In this document: piece after piece, positions 7,481-15,404 of the stretch | How positions within the stretch are numbered: the first letter of the stretch is position 1 | How the letters are laid out: every line of letters starts with the position of its first letter | DNA from: a virus | DNA length: 25,954 bases | IMG/VR virus record: IMGVR_UViG_3300032523_000495 | Coordinates: 1 to 25,954 of that record | Direction: 5' to 3' (one strand) | Position numbers and translations under genes: made by a program | Notes under the pieces: generated by a model | Databases searched by the model: none | What the model was told of the DNA's origin: nothing | What the model saw: the letters and a program-made list of their open reading frames with translations, nothing else

Positions 7481-7888
7481 TCAGATGAATGCGCGTATCG
7501 CTAACGGATCGCCTTGCACTTTGCCGATGATGTCTAGATCGTTGAAAATCACGAACAACGCAGCATCATTGTTGTTGATAGCAACCTCCCAACGATCGCC
7601 GCCATATTTCGGCACGCGGACAAACTCGCCCGGATGCGCCCAAGAGCCTTCTGGCCAAGGCTCAAGATTGTTGCGATTGCGGTAAGCAACAGGACCGTGC
7701 GATATGACTTTCGCGACCTGGGTGTTCCACTTTTCTGTGTCACGCGTCCCAGTGTCAAGAATTATGCCGCCTGCAGTTTTACGCTTGGGTGTACGGATTT
7801 GAACCAGAACGCGGCTACCGAAAGGCTGAATTCCGGCAGCTACTGCCGGGAAAGCCTCCGCGATTGCGTCCTCATAAGTTTGAGCCAC
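7481..7888 (-). CDS. GroES-like co-chaperonin (Cpn10 family, 135 aa)
   Basis: Phage co-chaperonins replace host GroES on GroEL so that the major capsid protein can fold, as T4 gp31 does. Residues 20-45 (IQPFGSRVLVQIRTPKRKTA, then GGIIL) match the GroES core 'i.PL.dRVlVk......AGGIiL'. The hydrophobic tripeptide I42-I43-L44 lies in the mobile loop that docks on GroEL. QVAKVISHGP and GEFVRVPKYGG match the later core strands, and ALFVIFNDLDIIGKV matches the last strand. It is longer than bacterial GroES (about 97 aa) because of an 18-residue N-terminal helix and a longer roof-loop region. The start is GTG (7886-7888) preceded by a strong AGAGGAGGAAGAGA. It sits between portal and scaffold genes, fitting a capsid-folding role. 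Confidence 0.85.
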   Translation of the reverse strand: MAQTYEDAIAEAFPAVAAGIQPFGSRVLVQIRTPKRKTAGGIILDTGTRDTEKWNTQVAKVISHGPVAYRNRNNLEPWPEGSWAHPGEFVRVPKYGGDRWEVAINNNDAALFVIFNDLDIIGKVQGDPLAIRAFI

Positions 7889-8066
7889 TCTCTTCCTCCT
7901 CTTTTAGAAGTTGCAAGATTAAATTGATCGCGGTTTCATAACCCGCGACCATACCAACACGATACCCATATTCAAAAGCATCGCGAGCTTGAGGTCGCCG
8001 CAAAGCGTCCAGCGCGAACGACTGCTGGTCGGCTTTGAGGCGATTAAAAAGCTTATCTACGGTCAC
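7872..8066 (-). CDS. small helical protein of unknown function (64 aa)
   Basis: The start is GTG at 8064-8066, overlapping the TGA of the upstream 46-aa gene as GTGA; the stop lies 17 bases inside the GroES-like gene. The product (starting TVDKLFNRLKADQQSFALDA) is predicted almost entirely helical and ends EEEESGSNL. It carries AFEYGYRVGMVAGYETAINL, a short hydrophobic helix but too polar to be a membrane anchor. The overlap with both neighbours shows it is part of one translational unit running from portal to co-chaperonin. I do not recognise a family. Confidence 0.6.
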   Translation of the reverse strand: MTVDKLFNRLKADQQSFALDALRRPQARDAFEYGYRVGMVAGYETAINLILQLLKEEEESGSNL

Positions 8067-8203
8067 GCCGGGGTCTTAGGCATCTTAGACGGCGCGGGAA
8101 GCTTTTGACCGTTGATCTTTTCGCCAGCTGCCATGCGAGTGTGCTGTTTGACCAGCGAATCATTTTTCAGTTCGACCGTGCTGGCCTTGGGTTTGTCGCT
8201 CAT
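8063..8203 (-). CDS. very small basic protein downstream of the portal (46 aa)
   Basis: The ATG at 8201-8203 is preceded on its strand by AAGGAG seven bases away, a strong site. The stop TGA (8063-8065) overlaps the next GTG start. The product (MSDKPKASTVELKNDSLVKQ, ending PAPSKMPKTPA) is hydrophilic and rich in Lys, Pro and Ser, with no visible fold. It fills the gap between the portal and the 64-aa gene exactly, and the start site is the best argument that it is translated. Function unknown. Confidence 0.55.
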   Translation of the reverse strand: MSDKPKASTVELKNDSLVKQHTRMAAGEKINGQKLPAPSKMPKTPA

Positions 8204-8220
8204 AGTATAGCTCCTTGTTG

Positions 8221-10686
8221 TTAACGGGTTCCTGGGTTTATTCCGCCGCCAGTGGAAACTGAAAATTTCTCGCCGGTGACGATTTCTGCGGTAGCGAGGC
8301 GCATTGCGGTGTCGTTGTCAGCTGTATTCATACGCTCGCGCGCAGCAATCTCTGCGGCGGTGCGTTCGTTTTCCGACATCTGCCGCAGCTGCTCTTGACG
8401 CAAGCGTTCGTCGCGCTCGACTTGATTTTCGGACAGCTTTTGGCCTTCGGTCTGGGCTTGTTGCGCGAGACGCGCCTGATCGCTCTGAGCGCGTTGCTGG
8501 ATGGCGGCTTGTTGGACTTGTGCGCCAAGTTGAGCCACTTGCATGGTGTTGTCGGGCGGCATCGGCGGCTGCGGCTTGAACTGCTCTGCGGCTTGAGTCA
8601 GTTGCGCAAGCTCGTCAGCAAAGCCGCCAAGCTGTTGCTCGATGAACTGCTGAACTTTCAAGATGACTTTGACCTGTTCACGCGCTTCATCGCCAATAAG
8701 CTGTTGATTTTCAGCTTTTTGCACGGCTTCGTGCGCTTCGGTGAGGTAGTAATTCAAAAGATGATCACGCAAATGCAACGCGATGGGGTAAAGGTACGTT
8801 TTTGTGATCGCCGGGTTCATGCCGAACAGCGGCGACTTCAAAAACGCTACGTGCGTTTGGATGTGAGCCATGTGATCTTGTTTCGGCAACACGTAAACAG
8901 GCCTGCCCATGGTTGCAGCCACGTTTTCTGAGACGGGATCGACGTCGTCCTTGCCCGGTTCAGACGTTAGCACATCTTTTTGAGGAACTTTCAGCGTTTC
9001 GAGGAACATTTCCTCAATTTTGCGTTGATCATACATGTTCGGCACCATCGCCGCACGCTGCATGAGCGCTTGAATTTTAGCAAAGCGCTGCGCTTCTGAG
9101 AAAATGGCCGGATCAGAGACCGGCGACACATCCAAAGGACCATCAAAGTCTTCGGGCTTGATGTCTACGCCAGCATCGTAACCTTCAATCAGCTCATCGG
9201 TGAGGTAAGCGCTGTTGATGCGGTGCAAGATCTTGAACGCACGCGCCATGGAGTTGTGCAGCCGCGAGTGGATCGAGCTGAAAACCACCATGCCCTGCTC
9301 GATGAGCGCCAAGGTCGTGCCGACAGGCTGGTTTACGCTCTGGTCGGAGAGCTTTTCGAAAGAAGTCTGGACAACACCTTTGCCCGCATCAACCAAAAAG
9401 CCCAACAGCTGGAACAAAACTGCGCTAGGCTGATTGAACGGCATGGGCATGACGAGCTTGCGGATGTCATCGACGAGCGCGCCACCTTCGATTTCCGCCA
9501 CCTCGGTGGGTTGCAAGTTGAGCGTCTGACCGTTGGGCCCACCCTTGAGCTTCAACAGCGTCGGGATGTTTTGGATGTGCGCTGAATCCAACAATGCGCG
9601 CAATGCGCCCGTGGCCGCGCCGCTCAACCCGCCGATCATGTGCGTCAGGCCGATGGGATATGCGCCGCGCCAGGGCACAAACGGAAACTCAACAATCCAC
9701 TCCAGCTCTTTGCGCTGCGCGTCTTTAGGCTCCCAGTTGCGATACAAGCTCAACGCTTTGCCGGAGCTCTTGTCGATTGAGAGGATGTAAGGTTCTACGC
9801 CATCATCAAAATCGAGGTGCGTGTAGATCTCGAACACGGCGCGCAAACCATCTTCGTTGTAGGCGACGTCTTTGCGACCTTCGATCTTGTCGTTGGCTCG
9901 GGAGGCTTTGCTGAACTCGAGCTCGCCAGGTTGACCAACGTCCACCTCCCGGTACATCCCCGACTTCACGCGCCGGTTGAATTCCATCTTCGTGACGTAT
10001 TGCACGTGGGTCTTGCGTTCAGCGGAATAGAAATTGGTGGCGGCGAACGGCAAGTAAATATCATCGATCGCAATGAACTCGCTGCAGGGACGCTTCCACT
10101 GCGCATTCCACATCAGCTTAAGATATTGACCGCCGCCCAACGGCAGCTGTGTGCTGAGCTGTTCAAGCTCAGAACGGAACTCAGACATTTGTTCGGTGGC
10201 CTGCCAGTTCATGAACTCGGTCTTGCGGCGCGCGCGGTCGACCTTTTCTTTTTCCTGGGTGCCGTAGATTTTGGACTTAACAGGGCCTGTGGGAGGGAAA
10301 ATCTCCTTCATGAACCGCGCGCTGAAGTCCACGCAAGCTTCAACCAACATCGGGTGCACGACCTTGTTCGCGCCGCTGAACTGCGCGCCGCCGGGCGCAT
10401 CGTCGCCGAGCCCTGTGCGACGCAAGCCTTCTTCATATTGCTTGTCGCGCTTTTCGCGAGCTTCTTTGTCCTTGTCAATCTTTTCGAGTAGTTCCTGAAC
10501 AGCCTCATTGAGCATGCCAGGATCAACCTCGTCAACGATGTTGGCGAAGTGCGCCAGGTGTTGCTCGGCGTCGTTTTCGTTATCCAGCTTAATCAAAGCG
10601 CCGCCATCTTCCGTATCCTCAACATCAGAGGCTTCCTCTTCCAGCTCTATCAGGTCGCCTTCTGGTTGTGCGTCAGGTTCAGACAT
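8221..10686 (-). CDS. portal protein (821 aa)
   Basis: The portal dodecamer is the vertex through which DNA enters the head. I start at ATG 10686, which has AGAGGATTTCC just upstream and overlaps the previous gene by 8 bases; the reading frame extends 17 codons further but without such a site. The N-terminal 100 residues are acidic. The core includes GANKVVHPMLVEACVDFSAR, SGMYREVDVGQPGELEFSKA, PFVPWRGAYPIGLTHMIGG and ALRALLDSAHIQNIPTLLKL, a pattern of large portals of short-tailed and some other phages. The region around LLGFLVDAGKGVVQTSFEKL is probably the wing/stem helix. The last 180 residues are Gln/Ala/Glu-rich coiled coil (barrel). The size is at the upper end for portals. Its position after terminase and before scaffold is standard. 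Confidence 0.85.
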   Translation of the reverse strand: MSEPDAQPEGDLIELEEEASDVEDTEDGGALIKLDNENDAEQHLAHFANIVDEVDPGMLNEAVQELLEKIDKDKEAREKRDKQYEEGLRRTGLGDDAPGGAQFSGANKVVHPMLVEACVDFSARFMKEIFPPTGPVKSKIYGTQEKEKVDRARRKTEFMNWQATEQMSEFRSELEQLSTQLPLGGGQYLKLMWNAQWKRPCSEFIAIDDIYLPFAATNFYSAERKTHVQYVTKMEFNRRVKSGMYREVDVGQPGELEFSKASRANDKIEGRKDVAYNEDGLRAVFEIYTHLDFDDGVEPYILSIDKSSGKALSLYRNWEPKDAQRKELEWIVEFPFVPWRGAYPIGLTHMIGGLSGAATGALRALLDSAHIQNIPTLLKLKGGPNGQTLNLQPTEVAEIEGGALVDDIRKLVMPMPFNQPSAVLFQLLGFLVDAGKGVVQTSFEKLSDQSVNQPVGTTLALIEQGMVVFSSIHSRLHNSMARAFKILHRINSAYLTDELIEGYDAGVDIKPEDFDGPLDVSPVSDPAIFSEAQRFAKIQALMQRAAMVPNMYDQRKIEEMFLETLKVPQKDVLTSEPGKDDVDPVSENVAATMGRPVYVLPKQDHMAHIQTHVAFLKSPLFGMNPAITKTYLYPIALHLRDHLLNYYLTEAHEAVQKAENQQLIGDEAREQVKVILKVQQFIEQQLGGFADELAQLTQAAEQFKPQPPMPPDNTMQVAQLGAQVQQAAIQQRAQSDQARLAQQAQTEGQKLSENQVERDERLRQEQLRQMSENERTAAEIAARERMNTADNDTAMRLATAEIVTGEKFSVSTGGGINPGTR

Positions 10687-13198
10687 GGAAATCCTCTTTG
10701 AATTTGTTGGCGAGCGCCGTGATCGCACCGAGGTCATAGGTCACCAAGCCACCTTGAGCGAAGCCTTGCGTGATTTGTTTGGCGAGTTGATTGATGGCGT
10801 GCGGATCGTAAGTCACCAAGCCGCCCTGGGCGAAATCACCCTCCTGCAGTTGATCCAGGTCGAGGAACTTCAGGAACTGCCCACGCGTCATGAAGCGTGG
10901 CGTTTCAGGAGATGCCTTGTCGAGCGCTTCAGTCAGCTCAAAACGAGCGATGTCTTGGTCGTCTGCATTTTCATAAATGTCGTCTATATAATGCCTTATT
11001 GAGCGCGGATTTTTCAAATCAACAATGTTGTATTGATCTAGGTCCTTGACGTGGTGCCAATCACCTTTGTTGAGGAAGTTGACCACCGAGTCGGTGACTT
11101 TGATCCTGTATTGCGGATCACGTTTGGCGTATGTTTGTGCTTGGGCGCTTTCGAAGCTGTTGCCGGGTGGTTTGATCTGTTGGATGTCCGGCCCAAAACC
11201 CTTTTCGCCAGCTTCCTTCAAGGCTTGAAGGACTTGGCCGTCAGTCAATTCGTCGTCAACATCCGGGTTGCGTCGCCGCCATTGCATGACGTGTTCTCTG
11301 TACCGCGCCAGGGTTTGGCCAGAAAGTGTTTTTTTGTAATCACGAGAGCTAAAATCAGGCACATCAATTTCATGAATTTGCACTTGCACGTGCGGGCGAC
11401 CGTCTGCGTCTAGCAGCGTTGTAAGGCGGCTGTCGCCTGACCCATAATCCCTTGCAGCAGAAGGCGCTTGTGTGCACCAACCACCAGCCTTGCCGATGGA
11501 CGTGCAAGCCTTCACCCCTTTTTCGCTCGTTGTGTCAGCAACGTCGATCCAAGTGCCGCCGGGCTTTTCGACGAACGACAGTTGCAGCGCATCATCCTTC
11601 AAGCGCGGCGCAGCAGCAAGGTTTTCCATCATGCCTGCGCGCTCTGCTTTGGCGGCTTCAGCGGCGCGGTACTTGTTGATCTTGTTGACGAGCACAACAG
11701 CTTGCGGCGTCGTTACGTTGTCGAGCTTTTCGGGGGTAAGCCGCAGGTGCGCAGGCAAGGTGCTGGTGGGGTCGACGGCGTTCCTGAGCTCGTCGACAAG
11801 ATGTTCGAAACCTAAATCTTTGACATCTGGTATATGATAAACATTGGTCCCTGGCGGAAGGTTTTCCAACCAAGGATTGTCTGCGAGGGTTGAACTGCGT
11901 ACTGGGAAACCTATTCCCGTCGTGAAAGGTTCTGTTCCATAATCTGACCAGTCCTCCCAACGGCGAGCAAGATCTGATTCGCCCAGGCCTTCTTCGGGTT
12001 TGCCAACTTCTTTACGGAAACGCCTGGCTATGCCGTGAACCATGTTTTGGTCTGGCGACGGATCATAATGCAACACGCCTTTTTCAGCGAGCGCGCGCAC
12101 GGGATCTTCGGGCGTGGCCATTTCGTTGCGAATGTATTTGGTGAGCTTTGTGTCGACCCAACGATCGACAGCCGCCTCGCGCCGCGTCTCGGCGAGAAGG
12201 CGCTCAACTGTAGGCCTGGATCCTGGGGACAAGGTCGGATCCTGCAAAAGAGCTTCGTGGCGAGGAATGCGTTGCGCTGGCGTTTCACCCACAGTGGTCG
12301 GCGTTTTTAACCGCGCAACAGCATTCTCAATTGAACCTTTGAACCAATTCCCACCCTTGTCCTTCACGGCACGCTGAATGAAACCTGCATCGTCATAGCG
12401 CTGGCGCAACGCATCATAAGCCGAATCGTCTGGCACCTGCGATGCTGCGCGGTTGATGGCGCGGCGAGCAGAAGCGGCGGCGATGTCGTCGGCGACCTTG
12501 GTTGCGCCATAGCTGGCGGCAGCAGGCGCAAAGACACGGAGCTCAGGTATGAGCACATCGGGCAACGCTGCAACATCTCGTGCCAGTTGATCGCCGGTGC
12601 CCAGGTTGCGCCGCACGACGTCCGGGAGCTTGGGTGCGAGCTCGTCGTATGCCGCGCCTGCCGCTGTGCCTGCGCCAGCAAACATCGCTGGCACGGCGCG
12701 CAACGCTGCATCACCCGCCGCCACGGACGGGCTGACCACGTACTTGTTAAGCATGCCAACAAGCCCTGGCGTTTCAAGTTGCTGCTTCAGCTCTGGCGAC
12801 AAGCCGACTGGTCGCTCGCCGAAAGCCTCTTTGGCGGAAGCTGCGAGTCTTGAAAGCAACCAGGCTTTAGCTTCTTCGCTTTTGTCCTCGCTCCCGCCCG
12901 GAACGCGAGGAGCTGCGTCCACCACGCCACCTTCAGCCCACTTTACCTTGTTGGCCCAGTAAGCCGCGCTGCTTGGACCCTTGGCGATGTTCTTGGCGTG
13001 GCGAGACTTGAATGACTTGCGGCGCTTGCGGTAAGATTCAGATTCACCTTCTTTCTTCGGTGAACCACTGACACCTTGTTGACCGAAGCGCACAAGCTTC
13101 TCCTTGCCATCGGTGCAAGCCTTGACGACATGCGAAGACTTTGGGTGGCTCGGCGTGCGTTGCGGCGTGTTGCACTTCAATGAGTCTTTGTCGGCCAT
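10679..13198 (-). CDS. large multi-module phage protein (839 aa) with GGWCTQ motif and C-terminal repeats
   Basis: I start at ATG 13198 (MADKDSLKCN); the frame extends 12 codons further but into the preceding small gene. Module 1 (residues 1-80) is a basic Cys/Lys/Arg-rich segment with KLVRFGQQGVSGSPKKEGES and SRHAKNIAKG, a unit I know as a free-standing small protein in other phages. Residues 80-560 are mostly helical and Ala-rich. Module 3 (about 555-610) has CTSIGKAGGWCTQ followed by YGSG and LLDADGRPHVQVQI. This resembles the Cys/Gly layout of PcfJ-like or polyvalent-protein domains, a guess only. The C-terminus has two copies of FAQGGLVTYD 24 residues apart (residues 789 and 813). It lies between terminase and portal, suggesting an internal virion protein that may be injected (inference). 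Confidence 0.7.
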   Translation of the reverse strand: MADKDSLKCNTPQRTPSHPKSSHVVKACTDGKEKLVRFGQQGVSGSPKKEGESESYRKRRKSFKSRHAKNIAKGPSSAAYWANKVKWAEGGVVDAAPRVPGGSEDKSEEAKAWLLSRLAASAKEAFGERPVGLSPELKQQLETPGLVGMLNKYVVSPSVAAGDAALRAVPAMFAGAGTAAGAAYDELAPKLPDVVRRNLGTGDQLARDVAALPDVLIPELRVFAPAAASYGATKVADDIAAASARRAINRAASQVPDDSAYDALRQRYDDAGFIQRAVKDKGGNWFKGSIENAVARLKTPTTVGETPAQRIPRHEALLQDPTLSPGSRPTVERLLAETRREAAVDRWVDTKLTKYIRNEMATPEDPVRALAEKGVLHYDPSPDQNMVHGIARRFRKEVGKPEEGLGESDLARRWEDWSDYGTEPFTTGIGFPVRSSTLADNPWLENLPPGTNVYHIPDVKDLGFEHLVDELRNAVDPTSTLPAHLRLTPEKLDNVTTPQAVVLVNKINKYRAAEAAKAERAGMMENLAAAPRLKDDALQLSFVEKPGGTWIDVADTTSEKGVKACTSIGKAGGWCTQAPSAARDYGSGDSRLTTLLDADGRPHVQVQIHEIDVPDFSSRDYKKTLSGQTLARYREHVMQWRRRNPDVDDELTDGQVLQALKEAGEKGFGPDIQQIKPPGNSFESAQAQTYAKRDPQYRIKVTDSVVNFLNKGDWHHVKDLDQYNIVDLKNPRSIRHYIDDIYENADDQDIARFELTEALDKASPETPRFMTRGQFLKFLDLDQLQEGDFAQGGLVTYDPHAINQLAKQITQGFAQGGLVTYDLGAITALANKFKEDFHV

Positions 13199-13202
13199 GG
13201 TG

Positions 13203-13367
13203 CTACTTCTTGCGCGCGGCGCGCATGTTGTCAACGAGGTTGGGGTATGGTCGTCCTGCTGCCTTGGCGGTCGTTTTGGCTGAGGACTTAGCCTTTGAAC
13301 TCAGCTTCTTGGGTTCGTCAAGAGACTTCGGACGAGCTTTGTCCCAGATCGGTTTCTTAGCTTGCAT
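13203..13367 (-). CDS. small basic protein overlapping the terminase end (54 aa)
   Basis: The ATG at 13365-13367 lies 11 bases inside the end of the large terminase gene, and the stop TAG is at 13203-13205, five bases before the next gene. The product (MQAKKPIWDKARPKSLDEPK, ending NLVDNMRAARKK) is highly basic with many Lys, Ala and Ser. It has a histone-tail-like middle (KLSSKAKSSAKTTAKAAGRP) and no hydrophobic core. Basic proteins of this size in the packaging region could bind DNA or the large terminase, but this is inference. The exact fit between the two larger genes supports it being real. Confidence 0.6.
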   Translation of the reverse strand: MQAKKPIWDKARPKSLDEPKKLSSKAKSSAKTTAKAAGRPYPNLVDNMRAARKK

Positions 13368-14928
13368 AAGGGTTCACTCTTTGACGCGGCTTGACTTGCG
13401 GTTCATCTGGATCTTTTGCCTTGGGCAATTCGAACCAGCCTTCGTTTTTAAGGAAAATGATCGCTTGGGTGAAAGTGTCCACGTAATCGTCGTGTTCGGC
13501 AACAGGAAATTTGTCGAGTTGTTTTAAAAATGGCAATGCCCAAGTCACGGGTTGGCCGAGATTCTTGCCGCTCTCCGGCACCCAAACGAATCCGAGCTCA
13601 AGTGTTGGCGCAGCTTGGTGTGCTCGCGAGACCTTGTCGGCGTTGCCGGGATTGTAGCCCACTGCAGGAACGCGCGCAAGACGCAGATCCTGCAACAGCG
13701 ACTGTCCGCTGGCTTTTGCTTCAACCAACACGCGGTCAGGTCGGCGCGCGCGGTTGAATGCATCCTTCTTGCTGGGGCCGCCATACTCGGTCTGCCAATC
13801 TTTGATCGCGCGCGCACGCAGCTCTGGGTACGTCAAGTGCTCATCCCATGCATCAATCAGCAGCACGTTGCGCCGACCTTCGTGCGTGAACACGGCATAA
13901 ACGCTGCAAGCTGTTGGATCGCCGCTGGTTTTCTCGGTGAATGCGCAGTCATAGCTCTGCATGATGTATTCAAACTGAGGTAGCGCCTTGATCGCTGGCC
14001 ACAGCTTCACGTGCTTGGTCTTGAGGATGCCGCCCTCGGCTGGCTTGGGATCTTGCTGCAGCTGACCAGCAGCGCCATACACACCCAGCAATTGCTTGAG
14101 CTCTGTGACTTCCTTTTCGCCGAATCGCTCTGGGCAGATCAACTGACCTTTGATTGCGCGCGGATCGTATGAACCCAAGCCCGTCTTGCGACGCACACCA
14201 TCCCACTCTGCCGGTATGCAAAGGTGCTCCCAACCGCCAATGTCCTCAAGGATGTGACCGCTGATGTCGGCTTCATGCAAGCGCTGCATGATGGTGATCA
14301 TCGCGTCGCGCTTGGGATCATTCAATCGTGTTGACCAAACGACATCAAACCACTCCAACGCACTTCCGCGCATCACGTCAGATTGAGCCTCTTGCGCGCT
14401 GTGCGGATCGTCGAGGATGAGCCGCGAGCCGCCTTCGCCAGTTGCCGTACCGCCCACAGACGTTGCGAGCCGGTAGCCGGTCTTGTCGTTTTCAAAGCGC
14501 TGCTTGGCATTCTGATCACCAGAGAGAGAGAACAAGTGACCCCAACGCTCCTGGTACCAAGGGCTCTGCACGAGCCGCCGCGCCTTCAAATTGTCGCGGA
14601 TTGAAAGCACGCCGCTGTAAGATGCACAGAGGTACTTCTCCTGTGGTCGCGCCAGCCACTCCCAAATCGGAAACATAACACTCACAATGGTCGACTTGGA
14701 GTGTCTTGGTGGGATGTTGATCAACAGCTTGCGAATCTCGCCAGAGGTGATCGCTTCAAGGTGTTCACAGATCGCTTCGATGTGCCAGCTGGCAATGAAC
14801 GGCACACCCGGCTCAACGATCGGCCATGCTTGCCGCACAAAATCATAAAGCGATGAGCCGGCAACGCGACGCTCACGCTCACGCTTCACAGCTTCGATCA
14901 GTGTTGCTTGTGAAACGATTGCGTTCAT
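13357..14928 (-). CDS. terL: terminase large subunit (523 aa)
   Basis: This is the ATP-driven DNA packaging motor and headful or cos nuclease. The ATPase domain has an adenine-binding region before residue 70, Walker A PPRHSKST at 73-80, Walker B LILDDP at 170-175, and a coupling segment near 205-225 (DAMITIMQRLHEAD). The RNase H-like nuclease domain follows, with SYDCAF (D327), LVEAKASG (E403) and EHDDYVDT (D480, D481, D484) as likely metal-binding acidic residues. Length is normal for the family. The ATG at 14926-14928 comes one base after the stop of the small-subunit gene, typical of coupled terminase genes. The packaging strategy (cos, pac or direct terminal repeats) cannot be read from the sequence here. 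Confidence 0.95.
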   Translation of the reverse strand: MNAIVSQATLIEAVKRERERRVAGSSLYDFVRQAWPIVEPGVPFIASWHIEAICEHLEAITSGEIRKLLINIPPRHSKSTIVSVMFPIWEWLARPQEKYLCASYSGVLSIRDNLKARRLVQSPWYQERWGHLFSLSGDQNAKQRFENDKTGYRLATSVGGTATGEGGSRLILDDPHSAQEAQSDVMRGSALEWFDVVWSTRLNDPKRDAMITIMQRLHEADISGHILEDIGGWEHLCIPAEWDGVRRKTGLGSYDPRAIKGQLICPERFGEKEVTELKQLLGVYGAAGQLQQDPKPAEGGILKTKHVKLWPAIKALPQFEYIMQSYDCAFTEKTSGDPTACSVYAVFTHEGRRNVLLIDAWDEHLTYPELRARAIKDWQTEYGGPSKKDAFNRARRPDRVLVEAKASGQSLLQDLRLARVPAVGYNPGNADKVSRAHQAAPTLELGFVWVPESGKNLGQPVTWALPFLKQLDKFPVAEHDDYVDTFTQAIIFLKNEGWFELPKAKDPDEPQVKPRQRVNPYAS

Positions 14929-14929
14929 A

Positions 14930-15325
14930 TCACTGCGTAGCTTTCGCCAGCAATGATTGAATCTGATCGAGCTCGGCGTCCGACAGACCTTTCATGTCAA
15001 CAGAAGCAACGTTGATTGGTCCGCCGTTCGCGCCAGTGAGCTCGCTGCGCGCCAGCTTGGGAACGTGATACTCGACCACACCTTGAAAAAGATTGAACGC
15101 CTTTTCAGGATTCGGCGGAACAAGCCACTCGAGATTACCGTCGTCATCGATCAGCTGTGTGCCGCTCGCATCGCAGCGAGCAACGCCATCCGCAACGCGG
15201 TCCAACCAATCTTGCAGACGGTGCGCGTTGTCATCGACAAAGTCCGCAATCGCCGCGCGCGCTTCTTTTGTCAAGCGATTGGGAGAGCCGGGAGGACGAC
15301 CGCCGCCCATCCTTTTGGTGTTCAT
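14930..15325 (-). CDS. terS: terminase small subunit (131 aa)
   Basis: It recognises viral DNA for packaging and recruits the large subunit encoded directly downstream. The N-terminus has GGGRPPGSPNRLTKEARAAI, the 'GRP.GS.N..T..aR' opening common in small terminases and related DNA-binding proteins. It is followed by helices (FVDDNAHRLQDWLDRVADG, KAFNLFQGVVEYHVPKLARS) that should form the oligomerisation core. The C-terminal acidic helix (LSDAELDQIQSLLAKATQ) probably contacts the large subunit. The ATG at 15325 follows GGAGAAGAACA on its strand, and a strong promoter with repeats lies in the upstream gap. Identification rests mainly on the motif plus position before the large subunit. Confidence 0.8.
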   Translation of the reverse strand: MNTKRMGGGRPPGSPNRLTKEARAAIADFVDDNAHRLQDWLDRVADGVARCDASGTQLIDDDGNLEWLVPPNPEKAFNLFQGVVEYHVPKLARSELTGANGGPINVASVDMKGLSDAELDQIQSLLAKATQ

Positions 15326-15368
15326 TGTTCTTCTCCAAAAAGCATTTAATATTCTGCTTCAACTCGCG

Positions 15369-15398
15369 ATTATAGCCGCAATCTTTCTGTTTAGGCAA
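15369..15398 (-). promoter_or_regulatory. strong promoter for the packaging and morphogenesis operon
   Basis: On the minus strand TTGCCT (15393-15398) is followed after 18 bp by a perfect TATAAT (15369-15374). Transcription would begin near 15361, about 36 bases before the small terminase ATG. The repeat cluster starts only 7 bp upstream of the -35 box, where an activator or repressor would sit. Confidence 0.65.
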
Positions 15399-15404
15399 CA
15401 CTTG

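Noticed and set aside
9817-10491. 224-codon plus-strand frame opposite the portal gene
   Set aside because: It lies inside a portal gene with conserved core segments, and its Leu/Arg/His-rich translation has no start site or family.
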